Positions 57,747-64,000 of a DNA stretch of 64,000 bases are shown here, piece after piece; the first letter of the stretch is position 1; each line of letters begins with the position of its first letter. Source of the stretch: Bacteroidales bacterium. Its GTDB lineage: Bacteria > Bacteroidota > Bacteroidia > Bacteroidales > P3. The notes under the pieces are model-generated. The model made no database searches. It had not been told where the DNA came from and worked only from the letters and a program-made list of their open reading frames with translations. Location: positions 1 through 64,000 of the forward strand of contig JAGCUU010000008.1 of NCBI GenBank assembly GCA_017962665.1, given 5' to 3'. The translations under genes were made by a program, and so were the position numbers.

Positions 57747-58664
57747 ATGAACAAGGAGGCAATCACCGGTAATTTAGCCTGCGCTGCGACTTATATCATT
57801 TTTGGCATAAACATAGTGACTTGCCGCGATATAGCCAATTATGGAGGATTATCGCCGATGGTATTGTTTTCAATACGTGCCTTATTTGCCGGACTGCTTT
57901 TCTGGACGGCATCGTTCCTTACAAAGAAAGAGCCCGTTGAAGGTGGTGATCTGATAAAGATTTTTGGCGCTGGAGTGATAGGTATTTTTCTTCCTCAGTT
58001 GACCTTTCTTTATGGCATAACACTTACAACTCCTGTGGATCTTTCCGTCATAAATACTATTACTCCCATCCTTACAATGCTTATGGCGGCCATTTTTCTG
58101 AAAGAACCTATTACTTGGAAAAAAGCCATTGGTGTAGCAATCAGTTTCGGAGGTGTCATTTGGCTTATATTGCAGAGTGTTGCAATAGGAGGAGGTGCGC
58201 ATGCAACGAAGCCTGCCGGCATAATGCTTTGTATTGCCAACAGTACTGTATTTGCTCTTTATTTAGGCACCTGCCGACCATTAACAAGGAAGTACACATC
58301 AATAACCATGATGAAATGGATGTTTCTTGTAGCTTTTATACTATCGTTGCCATTCACCCTGCCAAAACTTGGAAGCACTGATTTTGTATCAATTCCGACA
58401 AAGGTTTGGTGGGAAGTGGCGTTTCTCGTCTTTTTTGCCACCTTCATTGCCTATTTTCTAATACCCATAGGGCAGAAACGAATACGACCAACCTTGGTAA
58501 GCATGTATGGTTATCTGCAGCCTATAATTGCCACAATAGCATCCATAGCAGCAGGCATGGATGTACTTACCTTTACCAAAATAGCTGCGGCAGTGTTGGT
58601 CTTTACCGGAGTATATATAGTAAGCCAGAGCAAAAAGAGAATCTATCCAGAGACCGAGAGCTAA
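57747..58664 (+). CDS. EamA/DMT-family transporter
   Basis: 305 residues with ten predicted transmembrane helices in two EamA halves (about 8-140 and 155-295). Typical motifs: SIRALFAGLLF, TPVDLSVINTITPILTMLMAAIFLKEP at the end of the first half and LVSMYGYLQPIIATI in the second. Drug/metabolite exporters of this group move amino acids or other small compounds; the substrate is not predictable. Its last 4 bases overlap the convergent MBOAT gene. Confidence 0.92.
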   Translation: MNKEAITGNLACAATYIIFGINIVTCRDIANYGGLSPMVLFSIRALFAGLLFWTASFLTKKEPVEGGDLIKIFGAGVIGIFLPQLTFLYGITLTTPVDLSVINTITPILTMLMAAIFLKEPITWKKAIGVAISFGGVIWLILQSVAIGGGAHATKPAGIMLCIANSTVFALYLGTCRPLTRKYTSITMMKWMFLVAFILSLPFTLPKLGSTDFVSIPTKVWWEVAFLVFFATFIAYFLIPIGQKRIRPTLVSMYGYLQPIIATIASIAAGMDVLTFTKIAAAVLVFTGVYIVSQSKKRIYPETES

Positions 58665-60634
58665 AACTGGAAATAAATAAAGGGCTGAAGGTCTGCCGTG
58701 ATGAACTGGTAAACGATAAATACCGCAACTACCACAGCCACCGCCATGGCCCAAAGCGGCATGCTTGCAAAAGCCAAACGATATCTACGCTTAAAACATT
58801 CAGGGAGCCAGTGTATTATCATACCAAGAACAAACACAATAAACACTCCGGAGTAGGTAGCGATTATTTCTGGAATGACCGAGGTGTCCCAATGGCCGCC
58901 TATGCGTGTCACCATATTTTTAGCCGTGTTCCATGCCACCTGATTTGCCTCTGCGGGATCAAGATTTGAACCGCTCCGGAAAAAAAGGCGAGTGAATGTA
59001 ATAAATAAAAAAGTTAGGAAAATATTCCACGGTTTTTCGAAATGTTCCTTATCAATATTGTGTTTATCACAAAGAGGTGTGACAACAAGATAACGTATGG
59101 CAGTTCCAAAAAACATAATACCACTCCATACGGTGAAAAGATTAAGTGCCGGCGTCTGCCATAAAACATCGGCAGCCAGGAGAATCAAGAAAAGTACCTC
59201 GGTGGCTACAATACGAGCGCGAGTACCCTGTTTTTTCCACCATTTATAAGCAAGTATTCCAAGTCCGTTAAGTCCACCCCAGGTGATAAAATTAAAGCTT
59301 GCGCCATGCCACATGCCGCCAAGGAGCATTGTGTCCATATTGTTCACATTGGTAGCGAACTCACGACGATGGCGGGGAAAGATATAATACACGGCTACAA
59401 GTAGTCCGATAACCGAAGTCACTACCAGGGTCACCCATGCAGTCTGTGCCATTAGAGCAACTACGACAAGCATTCCACCAAGTATAATCCATGTTGCCGC
59501 AGTAGCGCTTCGGTTACCTCCAAGAGGTATATAAAGATAGTCTTTCAACCAATTAGACAGAGACATGTGCCAACGTTTCCAAAAGCCTGCAGGATTAGTT
59601 GCCTTGTATGGAGAGTTGAAGTTTTTGGGAAGATAGAAGCCCATGAGCATAGCCACTCCGATAGCAATATCTGTATACCCGGAAAAATCGGCATAAACCT
59701 GAAGAGAATAGATAAAGAGAGCTGAGATATTTTCAAATCCGGTATATAGCAATGGGTTATCAAAAACACGATCTACAAAACCTACTGCAAGATAGTCGCT
59801 AAGGATTATTTTTTTCATCAATCCGTTGATAATCCAAAAGAGGGCAATGCCAAACTGACGGCGACTAAGGAAATACCGTTTATAAAGTTGAGGTATGAAC
59901 TGGTCGGCACGAACGATAGGACCTGCGACGAGTTGTGGGAAAAAAGTTGTATAGAATCCAAAATCGAAAACATTGTCTGCGTGGCGGATCTTACGTTTAT
60001 ATACGTCAACGATATAACTGATATTCTGAAAAGTAAAAAAAGATATTCCGACTGGAAGCAATATTTTGGAAGCATCAAAGCGAGGTGTCTTTGTAAAATG
60101 ATTCGCAAATTGTGCCAGATGATTCACAACATGGATATCGCTGTGAAACATATTGTTGTAGATGTCGGTGAAGAAATAGGCGTATTTAAAATAGAAAAGC
60201 ACTAATAGATTAATGACAACACCGGTAATCATCAATGCCTTACGACGAAATACCACACTAAAAAACGACGGTTTTTCAACGTCGGTATTTTCAGCGATTT
60301 TATCGAGTCTGATTCCCAAATAGTATCCAAGGAACGTAGAGAAAACAAGCAAAAGAACGAAAAGACCCGAGGTTTTGAAATAGAAAAAAAGACTTACAAT
60401 AAAGAGGTATCCATTACGAATAACCAGTTTGGGACTCTCAGAGAAACGAAAACTAACCTTTTCATTCTTTGAAAGCCAGCCATTAACAGTCATACGCGCC
60501 TTAGTACTCTGTATTAAACAAAGGCCAGCGATGACAAGCAAAAAAAACGCCCAGAAGTTAAACTGAGTAAAAAGCAGCGGATGCTCCTTATCAAACGAAA
60601 AGAGATCAGTAAGAAATATAAATATGTCTCTCAT
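58661..60634 (-). CDS. MBOAT-family membrane O-acyltransferase
   Basis: 657 residues with a dozen or more transmembrane helices. The family core is present: PVGISFFTFQNISYIVDVYK, PQLVAGPIVRADQF, the segment FWKRWHMSLSNWLKDYLYIPLGGNR and the catalytic His in MLLGGMWHGASFNFITWGG. Between the last two there is an extra stretch of about 60 residues that adds two helices, and N- and C-terminal parts are also extended; AlgI-like proteins are usually 460-520 residues. It should pass an acyl (probably acetyl) group across the inner membrane to a periplasmic acceptor. Its start overlaps the upstream SGNH gene by 29 bases. Confidence 0.92.
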   Translation of the reverse strand: MRDIFIFLTDLFSFDKEHPLLFTQFNFWAFFLLVIAGLCLIQSTKARMTVNGWLSKNEKVSFRFSESPKLVIRNGYLFIVSLFFYFKTSGLFVLLLVFSTFLGYYLGIRLDKIAENTDVEKPSFFSVVFRRKALMITGVVINLLVLFYFKYAYFFTDIYNNMFHSDIHVVNHLAQFANHFTKTPRFDASKILLPVGISFFTFQNISYIVDVYKRKIRHADNVFDFGFYTTFFPQLVAGPIVRADQFIPQLYKRYFLSRRQFGIALFWIINGLMKKIILSDYLAVGFVDRVFDNPLLYTGFENISALFIYSLQVYADFSGYTDIAIGVAMLMGFYLPKNFNSPYKATNPAGFWKRWHMSLSNWLKDYLYIPLGGNRSATAATWIILGGMLVVVALMAQTAWVTLVVTSVIGLLVAVYYIFPRHRREFATNVNNMDTMLLGGMWHGASFNFITWGGLNGLGILAYKWWKKQGTRARIVATEVLFLILLAADVLWQTPALNLFTVWSGIMFFGTAIRYLVVTPLCDKHNIDKEHFEKPWNIFLTFLFITFTRLFFRSGSNLDPAEANQVAWNTAKNMVTRIGGHWDTSVIPEIIATYSGVFIVFVLGMIIHWLPECFKRRYRLAFASMPLWAMAVAVVVAVFIVYQFITADLQPFIYFQF

Positions 60635-62009
60635 TATCGTCCTTTTCAGAGGGTTGAGGATTTGTTTTGCTATTATTACTGATTCGGCCGGTCAGGGTAC
60701 CGATTGCATGGAAGAATGCATTAGAGAACAGGTCACCGAGCAGACGGTAACCATTTCTTGTAAAATGGACAAGGTCACGCTGAGCCAGTTCATTCTGGGT
60801 CCATTTCCGGATAGAGCCATATCCACCCATTACAGCAAATTGGTCCCAAACGACGCCACCACACTGACATGCGACACGGTAAAAAGCCTCACGAGCCTGT
60901 AAACCATTGGCGTTATGAACACGGCTACGTCCACTTCCACGAAAACTATCATTGTTTGTTATAAACACAAAAGCACATTCAGGATTAATATTGCGAATAG
61001 AATCAACAAGTTGCACATAACGAAGTCGAAAAGCAGCCGAGTCGAATGATGGTCCTGCTGCATCATTAATTCCGATGCCAAAAATAACCAGATCCGGGTT
61101 AATCATTTGCAGATCGGTAGTAAGGAATGGACATTTGTTCAAATAATCAGCCACCGATGCACCATTCACTCCAATCGAGTGGACAGTAATACCGGGAGCA
61201 TCGCTGCCAAGGTACACCCCGGTCAATGTAAATGCCTGCCCCGAGTCACAAGAAATGACTATTGAGAACTGAGGGACGTTGACAGCATACCGATAGCAGC
61301 GTTTTTGGACATCTATTTCAACAGGGTCTATCAATATACTATCGCCGTTATCGAAAACACGAATTCGAGGTATGACATCGCCGACAGAATAGCCCAATAG
61401 CGATATAGTATCTATCGGAAAAGATAATTCTGGATCGCTTAGAGAAATGCCGATTTCTGCCGATGAATCGGATGCTGTAACCGCAATTCCACAAAGACCG
61501 AGTATAGCCTGGGGTTCCTTATACACATTTCGTGTCAAGTCAAGGGCGCGAGTTCGAGTGACCTTGTAATCGAAAGGATTATTGCACTTGACTGCGGCTG
61601 AATACGGGAACAACATTCCTCGCTCAGCTACAGGATAATACGAATCGGAATTAATTGCCTTGTGAGAACCAAGTAAAATGTTGCGACGTATCTGATGAGG
61701 GAAAGTGCCTCCTTGCACATGTGAAGCTCCAATATGCATTATACTCACATGGCCTTTCCCAGTAGACAGAACACTATAGAATTTTTCAGCAAACTTAAGC
61801 ATCCTACTGCTGTCACCACAAAAGAAAAACCGGTTAGAGTCGTATTGGATAAATGAATATGAAGAATCTATGGTTGTAAAAAAAAGACTATCCAACACTT
61901 CGTGTTGCTCCGAACCTTTATGAGACTGTGCATTGCAGCCACAGAAAGGGAGAAGAAGCAGTAGAAAAAGGAAATATTTGAAAAATATGAGTTGAGTTTT
62001 TATTTTCAT
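60606..62009 (-). CDS. SGNH-hydrolase-like lipoprotein, partner of the MBOAT protein
   Basis: 467 residues. Lipoprotein signal (FLLLLLPFC, lipobox Cys near residue 23). SGNH blocks: MHIGASHVQGG (Ser in place of GDS-type elbow), GIGINDA (Asn) and DLVHFTRNGYRL (Asp-x-x-His). Between block I and the rest, about 200 residues form a beta-sandwich-like insertion. In alginate, cellulose and peptidoglycan systems such proteins complete O-acetyl transfer outside the inner membrane. It overlaps the MBOAT start by 29 bases and follows the other SGNH gene by 4 bases. Confidence 0.88.
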   Translation of the reverse strand: MKIKTQLIFFKYFLFLLLLLPFCGCNAQSHKGSEQHEVLDSLFFTTIDSSYSFIQYDSNRFFFCGDSSRMLKFAEKFYSVLSTGKGHVSIMHIGASHVQGGTFPHQIRRNILLGSHKAINSDSYYPVAERGMLFPYSAAVKCNNPFDYKVTRTRALDLTRNVYKEPQAILGLCGIAVTASDSSAEIGISLSDPELSFPIDTISLLGYSVGDVIPRIRVFDNGDSILIDPVEIDVQKRCYRYAVNVPQFSIVISCDSGQAFTLTGVYLGSDAPGITVHSIGVNGASVADYLNKCPFLTTDLQMINPDLVIFGIGINDAAGPSFDSAAFRLRYVQLVDSIRNINPECAFVFITNNDSFRGSGRSRVHNANGLQAREAFYRVACQCGGVVWDQFAVMGGYGSIRKWTQNELAQRDLVHFTRNGYRLLGDLFSNAFFHAIGTLTGRISNNSKTNPQPSEKDDNERHIYISY

Positions 62010-62013
62010 ATAG

Positions 62014-63459
62014 TTATTGTTTCGGTGTTTTATCCTTTATTTCTTTCCAAATCCGACTAAATTCATCTGAGGTAAGTTTACGACGAAGATAATATAATTC
62101 GTACAGTTTGAGTATTGACTCTCCAAGGTAGTCTCCCATCAACGCTGCTCCTTTGATGGAAAAATGCACATAATCTGCGCCAGCGTAACCATTCTTGTTC
62201 CAAACCACCATTGAATTTTTCCCGCCCATAGCGTCATAGATGCTCCAGAATGCGGCACCATGTGCAGTGACAGTGTCACAGAGACAATGTATCAATGTTG
62301 GCAGCATCGGAAGTGTGGCGAGCTTACCATTTACCATAGTACTCATGTCAGAAGGGCCAACGAACAGGATGGCCGCATCTGGACATGCACTATGCACATA
62401 ATCGATTTGCTTACCGATTTGGTTGCAATATTTATTTATCGCATCTTGAGTTTTAAGATATGTCGCCGAGTTTCCTCCGAACTGCATAATAATCATTCCA
62501 ACGTCAAGAATTCTATAGGATTCCTTCAACATGTCGAAATCAACCATGCGGAATTGGTGCCCGGAAGTGGATCGCATCCCGATGTTGTCAACCGCCACAC
62601 CATACCCGTCGTCAACCATTATTCCATAGATATCTGCAGTACCATTGAATGTCAATGCTGCCGAGGTAGTATTACTATCCAATCTCCATGCTATTTCATG
62701 TATACCTTGTGATGTGACCGTTTCCGAAAAATTCCCCGCACCTTTACGGTTACGCATAGATATGGCGAGAGGTCCCGGGCGATTGTTAAACAGCACACGG
62801 ACAGATGAGAAGTGACCTACACGTTCGGTGGCATTTTTATTATTGACAGCAGAAAGAGAGAGTGTTGCTGTACCTGTCAATCGCCAGCTACGCAGCATAG
62901 GGCCATAGTTGCCAGCAGCCCTAACAAAAGTAGAGTCACCCCATGTAGATTGTCCTATCAGGGAACCTGATGAAGACTGGCTGAAGGTTATTGTAGCCAC
63001 TGGCTGCCGTAAAGGCAACATGCCCGGTCCGCCACCGCCAAACTTCGCCTGCAGAAGTTCACGGATACGGCAGGTTATACGGTCCTGTTCTATTTGGGAG
63101 TCGCCATAATGCATCACCCTGACAGTGCGTTTCTGGGATTCTGCCTTTTCTGCACTGCGGAAAAACTTGTCAAACGAGCTCACATCGTCATCAGGGAGCC
63201 AAAAACGAGTAGGACCCTCAAAAAGAGCATGGTAACAATCCTCTATCGAATCACGTACACCTGTAAAATCACGGTGTTTCTTATGAACAATAAGGTCGTC
63301 CATATCTTTTTCCTTTTCACGGACAAGGACCTCATGAAGTTTCGGGAAATGCAATGTAACGCCAAACAGTTTCACACCGTTGCGAGGGAAAACAACACAC
63401 AGCAGCATCAATGATGCCACAACAATAAGAAAGAATTTGAGAGTAGATGAGATTTTCAT
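62014..63459 (-). CDS. membrane-anchored SGNH-hydrolase-like protein
   Basis: 481 residues with an N-terminal transmembrane anchor (about residues 7-24). SGNH blocks: [14 protein letters not shown] (Ser nucleophile), MQFGGNSA (Gly and Asn) and [11 protein letters not shown] (Asp-x-x-His). As in the next gene, a beta-sandwich-like stretch of about 150 residues lies between block I and the later blocks. The two proteins share architecture but little close sequence, so they probably have separate steps or substrates. Start ATG overlaps the lpxD stop as ATGA, indicating translational coupling. Confidence 0.88.
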   Translation of the reverse strand: MKISSTLKFFLIVVASLMLLCVVFPRNGVKLFGVTLHFPKLHEVLVREKEKDMDDLIVHKKHRDFTGVRDSIEDCYHALFEGPTRFWLPDDDVSSFDKFFRSAEKAESQKRTVRVMHYGDSQIEQDRITCRIRELLQAKFGGGGPGMLPLRQPVATITFSQSSSGSLIGQSTWGDSTFVRAAGNYGPMLRSWRLTGTATLSLSAVNNKNATERVGHFSSVRVLFNNRPGPLAISMRNRKGAGNFSETVTSQGIHEIAWRLDSNTTSAALTFNGTADIYGIMVDDGYGVAVDNIGMRSTSGHQFRMVDFDMLKESYRILDVGMIIMQFGGNSATYLKTQDAINKYCNQIGKQIDYVHSACPDAAILFVGPSDMSTMVNGKLATLPMLPTLIHCLCDTVTAHGAAFWSIYDAMGGKNSMVVWNKNGYAGADYVHFSIKGAALMGDYLGESILKLYELYYLRRKLTSDEFSRIWKEIKDKTPKQ

Positions 63460-64000
63460 TCCATCGACTTCAACTTTTTCTCAAGTTCATCAACTCTTTT
63501 ATAGAGTTGGTCGAGATTGCGCTCAAAGACGTAAGTTTTGCGTTGTTTGATGGCGTCTGTAGCCGGGGAGCCAAGAATAGTCACTCCATCCGGAAAGTTA
63601 CGTGTCACTCCTGACTGTGCGGCTATTGTAACATTGTTTCCAACCTCGATATGGCCAACTATACCGACCTGACCTGCGATGATGCAATGTTTCCCCACCT
63701 TTCCAGAGCCTGCTATACCACTCTGTGAGGCCATAACCGTGTTCTCCCCGACAACAACATTGTGCGCTATCTGGCAAAGGTTGTCGAGTTTTACACCGCG
63801 ATGGATAACGGTAGAACCCAATGTGGCACGATCTATGGTTGTATTGGCACCAATTTCGACATCGTCCTCAATTACGACATTGCCTATCTGGTCTATTTTT
63901 TGGTATTTGCCGTCAGCCTGAGGGGCAAATCCAAAACCGTCAGCGCCGACAACTGCACCGGAGTGGATAATACAGCGTTTTCCAATGACAATATTCTGGT
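63456..64000 (-). CDS. lpxD: UDP-3-O-acylglucosamine N-acyltransferase, C-terminal part (runs off the right edge)
   Basis: About 181 codons are visible; the start lies beyond the window. The sequence is a left-handed beta-helix of hexapeptide repeats ([51 protein letters not shown]) with the LpxD segments [13 protein letters not shown] and [12 protein letters not shown], where His is catalytic, and a C-terminal helix ([15 protein letters not shown]). It adds the second acyl chain in lipid A synthesis. It heads, within view, the operon with the two SGNH genes and MBOAT. Confidence 0.93.
   Translation of the reverse strand, partial: QNIVIGKRCIIHSGAVVGADGFGFAPQADGKYQKIDQIGNVVIEDDVEIGANTTIDRATLGSTVIHRGVKLDNLCQIAHNVVVGENTVMASQSGIAGSGKVGKHCIIAGQVGIVGHIEVGNNVTIAAQSGVTRNFPDGVTILGSPATDAIKQRKTYVFERNLDQLYKRVDELEKKLKSME

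Overview
The window is a chromosomal segment of a member of Bacteroidota, most likely order Bacteroidales. The evidence is the promoter type (-7 box TAnnTTTG, sometimes with TTTG about 19-20 bases upstream, no sigma70-like -35/-10 pairs), a fused str/S10/spc/alpha ribosomal operon without tuf, and typical family content: PorT, a GldD-like lipoprotein, a TPR/PD40/OmpA protein, a type IX secretion (T9SS) C-terminal sorting-domain relic, TlpA/DUF4369 proteins and Nfu/Mrp. No rRNA, tRNA, insertion sequence, prophage or CRISPR array was seen.

Layout. 1-470 is non-coding and holds a strong leftward promoter for a gene outside the window. 471-7826 (+) encodes asparaginase, a heptose-phosphate kinase, PorT, a FAD-dependent dehydrogenase, UvrB and an RNA methyltransferase. 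7817-15973 is mostly on the minus strand: heptose epimerase, a lipoprotein, an alpha/beta hydrolase, a GldD-like lipoprotein, a probably shortened methyltransferase (+), then the eno-thiL-pcm group and a two-helix membrane protein. 16036-34527 (-) is one continuous translation super-operon, read from rpsL to rplQ, with fusA, secY, map, infA, rpmJ and rpoA inside. 34969-41970 (+) is a tight four-gene block of exported proteins: a secreted beta-rich protein, an M48 metallopeptidase joined to a predicted outer-membrane barrel, an S41 processing peptidase and a TlpA-like thioredoxin. 42045-46481 (+) holds Nudix, Mrp, Nfu, cobalamin adenosyltransferase, DUF2795, DUF2520 and TatD genes. 46631-50718 (+) holds an oxaloacetate-decarboxylase-alpha-like protein, an isolated rnfA, an acidic lipoprotein and a mannose-1-phosphate guanylyltransferase. 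50757-57503 holds a small conserved-looking protein, an exported EEP-family hydrolase, an ECF sigma factor, miaA, a large OmpA-family protein and two decayed secreted-protein remnants. 57747-64000 holds an EamA transporter and an lpxD-SGNH-SGNH-MBOAT operon.

Cell envelope construction is the recurring theme. The LPS core heptose enzymes, PorT, GldD-like and PorE-like proteins, the exported protease block and the lpxD-linked acyltransferase module all act in or on the outer membrane or periplasm. Several genes are intact but lack residues their families normally need: the ThiL homologue has lost four acidic active-site positions, the decarboxylase alpha homologue has Tyr at the biotin-lysine position, and the OmpA-family protein ends in a domain that looks like an inactive retropepsin. 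These points, the M48-barrel fusion, the O-acylation operon and two promoters whose transcripts start inside a hairpin arm are the main items worth follow-up. All calls were made by reading the sequence; no database search or structure prediction was run.
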